A stretch of DNA of 64,000 nucleotides from Vitis vinifera. Its lineage: Eukaryota > Streptophyta > Magnoliopsida > Vitales > Vitaceae. Every line of letters starts with the position of its first letter. The first letter of the stretch is position 1. The position numbers and the translations under genes are program-made. This document shows, in pieces, positions 1 through 11,281 of the stretch. The notes under the pieces were generated by a model that saw only the letters and a list, made by a program, of their open reading frames with translations, had not been told where the DNA came from and ran no database searches. The DNA is taken from the NCBI RefSeq assembly GCF_030704535.1, contig NC_081822.1, positions 35,300,001 through 35,364,000 on the forward strand. The letters run 5' to 3'.

Positions 1-230
1 TCAAACAAGCTAGTAGATATCTGATGAGACATTATGCTTGATCAGATATCTAAATGTTCATCCTGTGGGATAAGCTAGCAGGAGAGAGATTGGTGAAGAT
101 GATGATCAGATGCTTGAATTGTGGGAAGCTACTAATCCAAATGGCACCATTAGTCTGAAAGTTGCTAAGACACTTATGTTCCTGTTGGATACCATCAAGT
201 GTGGGATCCATAAACAAAACCACTTACTGA
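1..230 (+). pseudogene. NETWORKED/KIP1-like gene remnant, module copy A
   Basis: The translated fragments carry pieces such as QMLELWEATNPNGTISL, which I recognise as resembling the region after the KIP1 domain in plant NETWORKED (actin-binding, coiled-coil) proteins. The same DNA recurs at about 17816-18030 and 63517-63730, where upstream pieces (GYSDLQ, IKAIEKAM) are also present. The reading frame is interrupted by stops and small indels in all three places, so this is a decayed, duplicated gene piece. Window base 1 corresponds to 17816 in copy B and 63517 in copy C. The family assignment is from memory of the motif and is moderately sure; that it is a degenerate repeat is sure. Confidence 0.5.
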
Positions 231-648
231 TTTTGTAAAGGAGCTGCCATCATCAAATGAACATTTGAATAAGCTTGAATTTTTTAGTCTTAGAGTCATT
301 GTAAAAACCTGTCATCACTGCAAATATAATAGCTAAGGGGGAACCCATTTAGTAACATACCGTCTGGGACTAATCAACTTCCTAATCTGAGAATCCTTGA
401 CTTGTGTGACTGCAAGACGATTCTCCCAATTGCAGAGCTTCCATTAAGTATACTTGGTTCGTTAGGTCCATAATGTCTACTTTGTTCAAATGCTTCAAGT
501 CAGCAATTCAGGTATGATATTTGTGGGCCATCGACTTTTTTATACAAACATGAGACTTACGTTGTACTTAAACAGTCTGCAGGATTTGGAATGTTGGATA
601 AGCAATCCAAAAGAAATACTTGAACTTGCTATTTTGGCCCAGGACTTA
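231..648 (+). pseudogene. TNL 3' remnant (LRR end and start of C-JID), copy A, left part
   Basis: Broken-frame translation gives LRR-like pieces (KELPSSNEHLNKLEF, then LPIAELPLSILGS-like) followed by the start of the post-LRR C-JID domain typical of TNL proteins. The same order occurs in copy B (18030-18353) and copy C (63740-64000). Several stops and indels make it non-coding. It is cut at base 648 by the Harbinger element, and the rest of the domain resumes at 8299. No TIR or NB-ARC part is attached, so this is an orphan 3' end of a resistance gene carried by a segmental duplication. Confidence 0.6.
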
Positions 649-1099
649 GGTGGCATTTGTTTTTTTGGCTTAATTCTAAATAGAACTTTTTTTTAACTTA
701 ATACTAAATAATGCTTAATAGCATTAAGCATTAAGTTGTTTGTTTTTTTAAAATTTTATCTCTATTAAGTATTAAGCTGTTTGTTTTTTTATATGCTGAA
801 AACCAATATCTTAAATTTAAATTATTTCTAAAAAGTTCAAAATAATAAAATTGTTATAATAAATAATTTATCATTATCATTCTTACAAAAAATAATTAAT
901 ATATTTATTTTTTATATAATTAAAATAAAATATTTAAACTTAATAATATGAAAAATAATGGATTGATAAAACCTAAATCAAATTAAAGAAAAAACATAAC
1001 AATTCAAGTACATATTTTCAAATATTCGAAGACATCACATTTTATGCTAATATCTAAACATTGCATTTCTTACAATGGTAAAAAGCTAAAAATGACAAG

Positions 1100-2504
1100 T
1101 TAACTAAACACTTGAAAGAGTTCATTTGCAATTTGGTTTCGGAACTGTTGCATGAATTCTTGATCAGATGCTGCAAAAAAACTGCTTGTAGTTGAGTTTT
1201 GATTTTGATTTGCATTGTCACTTTCCAATTCCACTTCATTGTCATATTCAGAAAATAATCTATCCGCAACTGAGATTTGTCGAAGAAAATTGTGAATGGA
1301 GAAGCATGTCATGACAATTTTTGTTTGAGTAGTAAACGAATAAGGTGCCATTCTCTTCAATATTGGAAAACGCACCTTAACAACACCAAAAGCACGTTCA
1401 ATGACATTTCTCAATCTTGCATGACATTGGTTGAATATCTCCTCTTTTCCTACAGCTTTACCACCACTACGAAAATCACTCAACCAATAACGCACATTAT
1501 GATATGGTGCCATAAAACCTCGAGTGTGTGTGTATGCTGCATCTACTAAATAATATTTTTCTGAAAAAAAAAGGATTGAGTTGATTATTATAATGAATAA
1601 ATACAAATTATATTAAATAAAATGAAAATAAAATATTTATCTGATGGGAGCATTGGAAAATTATGTTGTGGGTTACGGATAGTTTTTGTCAAGACTCTTG
1701 AATCATGAGTTGCTCCTTCCCATCCAACAACAACAAACCTAAATATCATGTCAAAATCACAAACTGCCATAACATTTTGAAAACATTCTCCTCTCCCACG
1801 ACCTCGATAAGGTACTTGTTGATTAGTGGGAATACATGCATGAATAAGAGTTCCATCAATTGCACCAATAGCATCCTACATGGTAATAATTCTTTAAAAT
1901 ATAAATAATTATTTTTATATGAGAATAATACAAATATGATATGAATAATTAGAAATAAAAAATAATATACCTTAAAAATTTGTCTTAGCCGACGATTGGA
2001 GATACCATTTGAACTATCATTGAATGATGGAGGAGTAATCATCTCTTTTGAGAAATTCACCATGGCCACTAAAACCTCATGGAAGTATTTGTGAATTGTT
2101 TGACTTGAGTGTTGGAATCTATTCTTAATCAATCGATTCCGAAGATTATGACTAATAGTCATAAGAAACATGGCCATTTTCTCTTCAACATTCAAATGTT
2201 TACTGTCAACAAGCCATCCTTTTTCTCGAAACATGTGACATAGAGAAATAAATCCATGTTTTTCCATCCGCATTAGTTCATAACATGTGCTAGATGAACC
2301 ATTTAAAAGCTCTTGAATGAAAAATGAACCTGTAAATGATGAAGTAGAGACTCGTTCCTTATCAATGGATGAGCCACTTAATAATTTGAGCAACAACACA
2401 ACCAATCTTTTTTTTAAAACTCTTGTCACTTCTAACTTTGTGTCTTCATCTTCACTTGATGATGATGAACTTGAACTATTTGAGTGATGTGAAAGATTCT
2501 CCAT
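1100..2504 (-). pseudogene. Harbinger transposase (HARBI1/DDE_Tnp_4), splice-donor mutant
   Basis: Three exons on the minus strand: 2504-1971, 1875-1641 and 1560-1100, 1,230 nt in total and exactly in phase (409 residues). The start chosen is the ATG at 2504, giving MENLSHHSN. Exon 2 holds GAIDGT and HDSRVL and exon 3 holds NVIERAFG: the three acidic DDE residues are all present. Intron 1 has a normal GT donor after 1971. The donor of intron 2 should be GT at 1640-1639 but reads AT (TCAG then ATAAAT), while its acceptor TTTCAG at about 1566-1561 is good. A single G-to-A change therefore probably blocks correct splicing. The product would cut and paste the element together with the Myb-like partner. 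Confidence 0.85.
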
Positions 2505-2756
2505 AAGAATATCTATTATAAAAAAATAATAGTTATGAAATAAAGGCATAACAATATAATCAAATAGTTATAACAATGTATGAGTAATAAATATCCAAAA
2601 CAAATATCCATAAAATGTAGAGAGAAAGTCTTATAATTGGAAAAGTTTAAATGTATCAAATATCCAAAACAAACAAACCAAATGTACCAAATTAAAATCA
2701 TCATATAAGTCATATACCCTATGCATTCCACAAATCTAAAACAAATATTTAAAAAG

Positions 2757-3663
2757 TTATTTTCGCAAGCTTTGAATCCATCCCATTCGCTCTTCGTCAC
2801 TTTCCATCTCCATCCACACCTCTTTGTACTCTTTCTTCTTGAAAAATGCATTAATTGCTACATAGTATAATGGATCCTCATAAGTCAAGAGCCTCTTCAA
2901 AATCTTCATGCATTCTTTGACTGAGGGTCCTTCAAAATTCTCCAACACATTCACTATTCTATTCATTTCTTCTTGAGTTTGCTCTTTCTTTCCTTTCTTT
3001 TGTTTTTTCTTAGAACCTTCTACTTCATCATTAGTATTTCTTGGCAAATCCTCATCTTCTTCTAAACTAATTGAAGTTTCGCTAGGCATAGATGTAGAAT
3101 GTGTTGATGATTCCTCAGCCCCAGAAGCTATCACTCCTCCAGAGCTTCAATTTTTAGACCCAGTAGCTAACACTCCTCCAAACAATGCCTTTAATTTTTC
3201 CACATTTGCTAATGGTTTAAAACAGAATTGTTTAGCTTCTGGATATTTCTATTTTACAAGATAAACAACAAATTAGTTATGTATACATATATAAGACAAT
3301 TATTTTTAAAATTCACTCAAATCCATAAAAAAAAACTACTTGTAGATATTCTTCCCATTTTTCAGCCGGCCAATCAAAAGTTTTGGTTACAGAGTTGTAA
3401 CCATGTCCTGTCATAGTCATCATTTTACTCCAAATGAGATATTGTCTTTTCATGTAATCCCACCCATTCTTAAGTTGTTTTGAAGTATAACATTTTCCAA
3501 GTAACTTCTCCAACTCTTCAGCAATTCGAGGCCAAGCACTAGACTTTAAACCTCCACCTGATCTAAAGCCTTTGTTTGCCTCTTGAAGACAAAGATCAAT
3601 AAAGTGCTTTCTTTGGATGGGGTCAGTCCATTTTGCCCTACTAATATCAACATTTTGACTCAT
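2757..3663 (-). pseudogene. Harbinger accessory Myb/SANT-like protein gene
   Basis: Two exons on the minus strand: 3663-3340 (108 codons) and 3248-2757, joined in frame by a GT...AG intron. Exon 1 starts MSQNVDISRAKW and continues with a trihelix/Myb_DNA-bind_3-like helical region with conserved W residues (W-x-I-A-E-E-L, N-G-W-D-Y-M, F-D-W-P-A-E-K-W). Exon 2 has an acidic then lysine-rich stretch (SKKKQKKGKKEQ) and a C-terminal helical region. An in-frame TGA at 3149-3147 early in exon 2 truncates the protein. In this superfamily the Myb-like protein binds the element ends and carries the transposase to the nucleus. It lies just upstream of the transposase on the same strand, the usual arrangement. 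Confidence 0.82.
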
Positions 3664-3911
3664 TACTGTACAAAAAACCAACTAACATTAATGATTAATT
3701 TTCAATTTTCAATTAGAGACAATAAATAAAATAAAATAAAAATCTTCATGAATGTAAAGTTTGAGTATGAACAAAAGTCGGTTAAGGAGTTGAAACTATG
3801 GTCATAAGTGAAGCAAAGTCATTGGTTCAGCATGCACAACAAATAATAGATATGACTAAACAGCTGAACAGTAGGAACAAGCTGAGTCCTTTGTGCCATC
3901 TGTTTGGAGTC

Positions 3912-3949
3912 ATGGGTCCTCAACCATTCCATTCTGGTTGAGGACCCAT
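3912..3949. repeat. Perfect inverted repeat, 15-bp stem, 8-nt loop
   Basis: ATGGGTCCTCAACCA (3912-3926) is followed after TTCCATTC by its exact reverse complement (3935-3949). It sits in the non-coding arm of the Harbinger element. Confidence 0.85.
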
Positions 3950-5132
3950 TTGCAACGAGAAAAGGCTTATAATTAAAGGAGTATCAACTCAGTAAGACAA
4001 AAAAAAAAAAGTTATGCCAGTGCTTAATGGTTTGGAAGGTGAACAGAAGGTTCCTAGGACAGAGGTAGGGGAAAAAACACTTGGATTGACATACAAACTG
4101 GGAAGATAACTCAAACTGATCACTCAGCATATTAGGGTGACGGAATCAAGAGACTATTTCTTATAGCTCAACGGTGGATGGCAGAATTGTGATAAGATTT
4201 TGGCCTAATGCATCCCCATGATAGAAACAATCTATGCACACGTAGGCATGTAGTTTGGTCCAATAAAAGTACAAGACATCCAATATAGAGACCTCAAACA
4301 AACAAATCAACTCCAACACAGGTTGCCCAGAACATCGTCTAATGAGCATACATGCTACTGAATCTAACAAAAATGGCAGTGCTATAAAAACAGTGTCTTT
4401 GCCACAAAGAATAAGAGTATCCATTAGAATAAAATGCTCAACTCTGGTAATAATTAGGATGAAAGACAATCATCAACCACTGGCATGTTGAGAGCAATTA
4501 ATCATGTGGTTGATCTTAATTTTCCAAATTCATAGTCAACAAGTTGGTTGGATTTACCAAGAGGGACTGGATAGCATAATCTATTTAATCTTTGACTCTT
4601 TAGTTGCATGGTATGCAAGTTGGGTTGGTCTCTATTACTGCTATTTTTTTATTTTTTCCTGATAGGTGGTCTCTGGTAATGCTATATGTAATAAGATACA
4701 GGAGTACATCAGAAGTAGAATAGCAAAAACTCTACTATGAGCTTTTTAATTTTCTGGGTGAATCTAAAATTCAAATCAAAGTGAAAAGACAAAGGACCCT
4801 AAACTTAGAGCTGGGTGTATAACAGAATTCAACATGGATGTGCTGTTTGCAAACTGTTTTTCTCCTGATAGGAGCTAGTTCCACTATAAATATTGATGAG
4901 GCTTAAAACTATAAAACTCACAGGTTGGAACATCTTTAAAATTACGTCTTGTGTGCATCTTCTGGTGGAAATTTAAGGTTCAAAAACAACAAAACATATC
5001 CATCTCAATTAAACCCTCAAATCCCTCAAAGAACTAACACATATTTGGTAAGGATTTTGTGTTGCAAATGGTAATTAGCAATTTTAGCGGCAAGGGTGCA
5101 GACGCTAGTCTTTATTTTATCTGTTTGGAGTC

Positions 5133-5164
5133 ATTTTTATGCATTTTTTTCAATGCATAAAAAT
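5133..5164. repeat. Perfect inverted repeat, 13-bp stem, 6-nt loop
   Basis: ATTTTTATGCATT (5133-5145) is followed after a 6-nt loop by its exact reverse complement (5152-5164). It is the second hairpin in the Harbinger non-coding arm. Confidence 0.8.
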
Positions 5165-5372
5165 CAGCTCTATAAGAATGCATTACATGGCTCAAGAATT
5201 CAAATCCAAGACAAAGAACTAAAAAAAATGAAAACTACCACTAAAGAGACGAGGGCTGAATCTTGAACTAAAGTAAGAAAATTGGATAACCTTTATAACA
5301 CTTGTAAGAGTGGGAAAGCAGAAAGCCCACAAGTTGCAGACATCACTAACCATCCTCTGCAGAAACCTCAAT

Positions 5373-5413
5373 AAAGAATAGGGAATACAAATAGATTGTA
5401 TTCCCTATTCTTT
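5373..5413. repeat. Perfect inverted repeat, 17-bp stem, 7-nt loop
   Basis: AAAGAATAGGGAATACA (5373-5389) is followed after 7 nt by its exact reverse complement (5397-5413). It is the longest hairpin of the three in the arm and too regular to be chance AT-richness. Confidence 0.85.
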
Positions 5414-8298
5414 TTCTGTACGAAGTGGCACCCTTATTGTATTACATGTTTTTTCTAGTGGTTTTCTTGGTGGATTTTTCTATGTTTGAAGTATCTATTT
5501 GAGTAAGGTGCAAAAGGTGTGTGCAAACCAATGTACCAACCCAACCTGATAAAGGTGAGTCAAGTCAGGTTTTTATCATAGATTGGTGGATTCTAGATAG
5601 AAAAATTAGATCCAAACTTAGGAGAGCCTGATTTTATGTTGATAGATAAACCAATTCTAATGTTGAACACAACTCACTGAACCAAACCTAATCCAGTTGT
5701 TTTGGCCTTTTGGGCTTGATGCAGAAACTAGAAGCCAATTAATTTTTTTTTTTAAACCCTCATGTGATATCAATGTGAATGAAAATCTTCAGGGAAACTC
5801 TTTTTCAGATGCAAAATTCCTATTATATTGAAGTGTCATGTGGAGTTTAACTTGTAATCTTTATGTGGAGAAGAATGTTTTATAATGGAAGACAATCGCA
5901 TTTATCATAAACTAACTGCTGAAATACCAATTGGGTAGCCAGTGGCAACAATTAGAAACTCATATTAGAATCTTATGCTCTGGCTCTCAAATTCAAGGAA
6001 CCATTGACTATCAACAGTGGTAGAATTGGATAACATGATAACACTTATGCAAGTGCCCATGACCCACTCTCAGTGCATCATTCAAATTAAAACATGACTA
6101 ATCTCTTATGGAGAAAGTTCATTCAGCAGCTATATAGTTCATTATCAGGGTAAAATCCATTCTTCCATTTTGTGGCAAGGGGATCAACTCCAACGAATAA
6201 TGGAGAGAAAGAAGAATTAGTTACTGGATGATTAGAGGTATGCAACACTTGCATAGAAGGCATGATTCTAGAAACTTTCTGCATATTCTATTAAAGTCAT
6301 GGACGATATTAGTACAAATGAAATTATAAAGGCCAAATACACTATGAAGCTCACAAACAAAATCCACAAAGAAATAGATGTAAATGCAAACAACCCAATA
6401 ATACAACAAAATGGATGAAAGGAACTAAAACATCACTAGCCTATGAAACCGCATGACAGTTTACATGCATGTCACATAAACAGTGCTCCAAAATATGTAG
6501 TCATGCAAGCTTTATTCTGTACCAGATTTAAGCCAAAGTGGAGAATCTTCTCAATGATAATAGTTGGATAAGAAACTCCTATAATTGTGAAGAACTTGTT
6601 GCTAGTAATCTCTCACAGATTGGGCTCACTTACCTTCTAATGACTATGGTAGCTTTGTTATCCCACGGTTAATTAGACTCCTCCCATTCCCCTAATTTTC
6701 CCCTTAGAAGAGGTTTCAACCCCATGGACTAATTTCATGCACTATAACAGCATATTGTGTTCCCCTGAGTAAACTCAGATACAAAGTTTGAAAAGGTATG
6801 CTAACCTTAAATCAGCTAAAATCTTCTTAATCTCTTCCTCAAATAGCTACAACCTGCATAACAGACTTCCCTTTAACTCAGTTTTAGGACACCAAATCTG
6901 ATTTGTGAGTGTAGAGTGTAACTCCTAAAGCCAATACGGCAAGCAATATTCACCATTTGAAAAGAAAAAAAAAATGTTGGTACAGAGATTGTTAGTTCCT
7001 ATCATTAAATATCTATTTTTGAAGCATACAATGTAACAGCATTTGCAGCCATTTAACAGCAAAGATGCTAAGGCAAGTTCAAGCAAATGTACACGGGCCA
7101 GTTGAGTCTAAAAGTTTCTGGCTTATGAAGTACTTACAAAGATGGAATTAATTCTACTTCAAAGTTAAGATAGAATCAATTCCGGCCCAACCTCAACAAA
7201 ACAAATCCAACAACAGTGCATCACTGTGAACTTTACAAAGATGGAATAGAAACCATACCCATAAACAGGGCAGCTTATAACCCTGTTCGTTAAACCCATC
7301 TAACAGAATCCAAGAAACATTCCATAGATTATATATGAAAATATAGGCACATGCTATAAGAGTCTACAGTCTCACTACAGCCAGATCATTAGAGAGTTTA
7401 AAAGGATGGATACCCATGGACCAAAGCCAAAAATTCAGAAGTCGATCATAATGACATGATGCATAAACAGAACCCAAGTAAAATTCAGCAAACAAAGCAT
7501 CCACATACCAATCAGAGAAATGGTGTAAGAGAGTCTGAACAACTAATTCAAAAGGGTTGCAAAAGATAGAAATTAAACTCCCAACCACCCATTGAATACT
7601 CCTGATTTGGTCTTGTTGAGACAAATAAACCCAAATACCCGATACCCACATTCTTTGTAATCTCAAACAAAATCAATAGCCTATAAATCTTTTCTTAAAA
7701 ATGAACTCAAACAAAAGAAACACCCACACAACTCCTCTAACAGAGCCTAGAAATCCTAAAATTATCTTAGGACCTGCAACACGTGAACTCAAAAACCCTA
7801 AAAAGAGCACTTACATATGTGAACCAGAATAGAAAATGAGAGTTTTAGAGAGAGAAGCACTGGGAAATGAGACTCGACTGCTCTATTAAAATCCGAAAAT
7901 CCAAAATAAATTTGGGTTGAGGGTTACCTTCAATCAGATCAACAATGTCGATTGAAAGTGAAGCGTCTTTCCAACTGTGTAGTCTCGGATGAAGAGCGAT
8001 GGAGGAGAAGAATGAAGAAATTACCGCTTTGGGGATGAGGTGAGGGTTGAGGATGCCATTGCAGAAAGCTTTGAGGGGATGGGTGGGCTAAGGTCGGGCG
8101 TCGGGCGTCGGGCTTTGAGGGGAGGTTTCAAAAACTAGCTTTTTCTATTTAGAAAAAGCCAAATATTTTGGCTTTTTTCATTTAGCCAAAAATTTTAAAA
8201 ATTTAGTAATAAGTCATTAAAAATTAAAAAAACAAACAACCTAAATTCTAAAAAGAAATTGCATTAAGTAAAAAGCCAAAAAAACAAACATCACCTTA

Positions 8299-8384
8299 GT
8301 ATTGTTATTCCTGGAAGTACTGGAATTCCCGAGTGGATAAGGCGTAAAAAAAAAGGGATCCACAGCAACAAGACTTCCTTAGAA
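8299..8384 (+). pseudogene. TNL C-JID remnant, copy A, right part
   Basis: This continues the coding remnant broken at 648. The bases match copy B from 18354 onward and translate to pieces like EYWNSRVDKA or, in the coding frame, GSTGIPEWI: the start of the C-JID domain, with the same I-P-x-W-I core seen in the live gene at 41162-41190. Homology to copy B stops near 8384, where unrelated AT-rich DNA begins. Confidence 0.65.
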
Positions 8385-8530
8385 CTGACGGTGATTTTAG
8401 GAGAAGTGTTTCTACTTCTTTTAACACTTAAATTTTTTTATATTTCAAGTATAAAAAATACTAGAAACACTTCCTAAAATCATTGTAAAACGTAAGTAAA
8501 TTTAAGAAGTGTTTCTAGCATTTCTAAAAT

Positions 8531-8641
8531 TTGTTTGATAAGAATTTTAGGAAATACTTTTAATATTTTTAATACTTGAAAATTTTTATCATTAAAATGT
8601 TAAAAATGTTATAAATACTTTTTAAAATTACTCTCCAACGT
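8531..8641. repeat. Short dispersed inverted-repeat element (MITE-like), copy 1
   Basis: GTTTGATAAGAATTTTAGG at the left and a matching inverted end (TTTTTAAAATTACTCTCCAACG) at the right enclose AT-rich DNA with AATACTTG. Related units lie at about 25036-25118, 44097-44205 and 58739-58835. This resembles a small non-autonomous DNA transposon family; exact ends are uncertain. Confidence 0.45.
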
Positions 8642-9895
8642 GCTTTTAATTCTCCACTTTCTTAATTTGATTTCAAGCCAACCCAATTCAAATTATATTC
8701 ACCATTAATATTACCTTCAATTAATTATCACATTGTATAATTTTATTTTTGTAATATACATTATTATCTAGACTCTTATTTTTCTATATATCTCTCAGTC
8801 TCTCTCTTTTGTCACTGATGCACACTTTAGAAACCACCATTTGTGATGTTCATCAGTGGTAATATTCTTAGTCAAGACAGCAACAGATTCACCAACCTCA
8901 ACAATGAAAATTAAGAACAAAAATTCTAAGTAAATTTTTTTCAAAATTCATTTCAACCTACATCAGACTGCCAGCCTCTTATTGAATATATCCTACACTA
9001 CTACGAAGAACTTTAGCTTCACGAGGCTCGGACTTCAACTCACTTGACTAGTTCTCTGGATACAATAGATCATATTAGTTTGATGAATCAAAAGGGAAAA
9101 AAAATGACCCAGATGATAATGAATTTGAAAATCTATCCATTCAGCTGACCAAACGGATAAAAAAAAAACCATAGTTAAGATGAGACCAGGCCTTCAAGGA
9201 CATAGTTCAAAGTCACGGTATCAATCATTGACTCAAAAGGTTCTGAGGCACATCAGTCTTGGTATCTTGGATCGGTATTGGGTGATACGCAAAAAATTCT
9301 AATTTAAGAACTCAAAATAAATTTAAAAAATTATGAAAATTATTAAAAAATTAAATAAAAATAAGTAGAGTGAAAAATTAATAAAATAAACTTCTATTAT
9401 ATTAAAATTATTCAAATTATAATAAAAGCATATTTTTAGGATGATTTATAATAATATTAAAAATCTCTAAAAATATTTTAATTTAATCACTTGATAATAA
9501 AAGTTTCTTATTGAGATGAAAATAATAAAATTTAATTTTTTAAATTAAATATTTTGAATTTTTTAAAAAATAATTTTAATTATTAAAAAAATAAAACCAT
9601 GATTCATTTAAAAAAAATAAATATAATTTTTCTTATAAAATATATTCATTAATTTTATTTTTTATATAAATATTCATTTCCTATTTATTTGTTATAAGTC
9701 TAATATTTATTATTCATTTTTTATCATTATAATTTTCATCAAATTATTTAAAACCCAAATCCCCAGTAAATACTCGTTATCTACTTAAAAAACAAATACA
9801 TATTATTTAAAACCCAAATCCTCATTTCTGTTAAATACCCATAACCCTCATTGACCGGTCAAACACTTATCTCTCTCTCAATATACCCATTTCTC
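8642..9895. other. AT-rich intergenic DNA
   Basis: I see no open frame with recognisable content. The stretch at about 9300-9830 is extremely AT-rich and ends in a CT-rich run near 9850-9960. Confidence 0.5.
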
Positions 9896-10013
9896 CTCTC
9901 AACCAGCTCCTCCGCAGGCCCATTTCTCTCTTCTACCACTTCCATTAGCCACCTCACCGTCGTTCTTCGTCAATAACAGCGGTGCTGGAGTCCGACAACT
10001 TTGCTTCCTCCTC

Positions 10014-10117
10014 ATGTCTCTCAGTTCCATCTCCGAAGGGAACTTGGGGGTTCCGAACAAGCATGCGTGCTTCTTCGACCTCGCTGGCGACTCCAAGATG
10101 CAGGGTTCTAACTCTCT
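10014..10117 (+). CDS. Possible first exon of an unrecognised gene
   Basis: A CT-rich leader (about 9870-10000) precedes an ATG at 10014 whose frame reads MSLSSISEGNLGVPNKHACF and runs open to a potential GT donor at 10118-10119. GC content is higher than its surroundings. No downstream exon could be linked. The opposite strand is also open (9899-10171), so the coding strand is not certain. I do not recognise the product; it could be a truncated 5' end left by duplication or transposition. Confidence 0.22.
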
Positions 10118-10483
10118 GTAATTTGTATTTTTCATTTTCATGGGTTTTGATCCTCTCATCTTCTCCACCATTTCTATTCCAATATTACCTTTTTTTTTTT
10201 TCTATTACCAATTACCCAAATAGCTTAGTCTCAACATGATCTTGGACTTATCTCAACGTTTCCATGAGATTCACTCCGAGACTTTTCATTTATCTTCAAT
10301 TCAATGGAGTTTGTTCACAAGCTGACAAAATATCCAACTCAGGTATCAGTCCAGTACCAGCCATGGACGAGGCGGATACGACTTGACCGAGTTGTACCGG
10401 TATCGATCGAGATTCTGAACCCTGTTCAAGGAACCGACTTTCCATGTTTTCTTCCGAGCAACATATGGCGAAAAGTCATCATT

Positions 10484-10816
10484 TTATGTGACTGCCGAAA
10501 TTATACCCCTTGTTGAGGCATCTTGTGATAAGATTATACCATATCCATCCCCATATGAGTCCATCCCTTCAGCCATGAGTTGCCAAACAAGACTGCCGCT
10601 GATCCCTCCTCCGGAGCTCTCAAAGTTGTTCATCCTTTGGTAGACTGTGCTCAAGTACTGATCCCTTGCACTCAAGCTATATCCTTGATCTTTGCTGGAT
10701 TTCCCAAGTTCTGCCATGACCAGTGGCTTCTTTAGTATTCCCTTTGAATCTACACAGTGACTCTGCATCCACCTTTGCATAAAGGCTGTCTGCGCGGATT
10801 CATTTTGTCCAACAGC
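10484..10816 (-). pseudogene. Endo-1,4-beta-mannosidase (GH5) terminal exon fragment
   Basis: Minus-strand translation after a good AG acceptor (at 10817-10818) reads AVGQNESAQTAFMQRWMQSH, then KKPLVMAELGKSSKD and GGGISGSLVWQLMAEGMDSY, ending at a stop at 10484. This matches the C-terminal part of plant endo-beta-mannanases, cell-wall enzymes of glycoside hydrolase family 5. The E of MAELGKSS is in the position of the catalytic nucleophile. I cannot find the earlier exons with the secretion signal and acid/base Glu on the minus strand up to the PPR gene. It therefore looks like an orphan last exon, although the frame itself is clean. Confidence 0.75.
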
Positions 10817-11281
10817 CTACAATAGCATGATCTTTGATCAGATACGTTCAACATGATTTTGGTATTAATTTATGCTACTTATTTGGCATGTTATTAACAT
10901 ATAGTCGAAATTTTTTCGGGTTTTTAGTTAAACTAAATAGGAGTATTAGGGTAATGAATTGAAGTACCAAATATCAGGATATGCATGTATGGTGGTAAAA
11001 TCTCTCTTTGATGAGATTGTTGCCCAAACATCCGTCAAGTCAAAAAAAAATCTTCTCCGTCGAGTGACAGTCTAAAATCAATTTCTAGAACGGAAAAAAG
11101 AATTTATCGAAACTTACCAATGTAAACAGAGCAACCAGATTTTGCAGACATGATATCTCTGGGAGATGAATCGAAACCCTGAAAGAAGAGTAAAAGTCGT
11201 GAGCCGAACCGCACAGGATCCAGTACCCACCAGTGGATTTTGGGATCAGACTTTGAATGGACCTTCTATATTCGTAAGGTG
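10817..11281. other. Spacer between mannanase fragment and PPR gene
   Basis: A stretch near 11108-11180, read on the minus strand, is bounded by AG and GTAAGTTT-like splice signals and could be a small exon, but I recognise no product. Homology to module copy C begins only at about 11274, just before the PPR start codon, so the PPR promoter is not shared by the two copies. Confidence 0.3.

Larger units (their letters stand above)
3700..8270. other. Long non-coding arm of the Harbinger element
   Basis: I find no credible protein here. The short open frames (for example minus strand 4161-4469 and 7364-7666) show no recognisable motif. The stretch lies upstream of the Myb-like gene on its strand, so it may supply promoter, 5' UTR and introns. 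A GC-richer patch at 7920-8110, with GGTCGGGCGTCGGGCGTCGG at 8093-8112, sits just inside the right TIR and is a candidate transcription start region. Three perfect hairpins occur in it and are listed separately. Confidence 0.5.
649..8295 (-). mobile_element. PIF/Harbinger DNA transposon, nested in copy A
   Basis: The left end begins GGTGGCATTTGTTTTTTTGG and the right end, read on the minus strand, begins GGTGATGTTTGTTTTTTTGG: near-identical terminal inverted repeats. Both ends are flanked by TTA (646-648 and 8296-8298), the 3-bp target duplication usual for this superfamily. Copy B holds the uninterrupted target (CCAGGACTTAGTATTG around 18345-18357), so the boundaries are proved by an empty site. 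Inside, on the minus strand, lie a Myb/SANT-like gene and a DDE_Tnp_4 transposase, the usual two-gene set. At about 7.6 kb it is long for the family because of a large non-coding arm at 3.7-8.3 kb. Both genes carry lesions, so it is probably not autonomous now. Confidence 0.93.

Noticed and set aside
9899..10171. Minus-strand 90-codon frame as a gene
   Set aside because: It overlaps a plus-strand CT-rich leader with a better start context. Neither strand is recognisable, so only a low-confidence plus-strand exon is listed.
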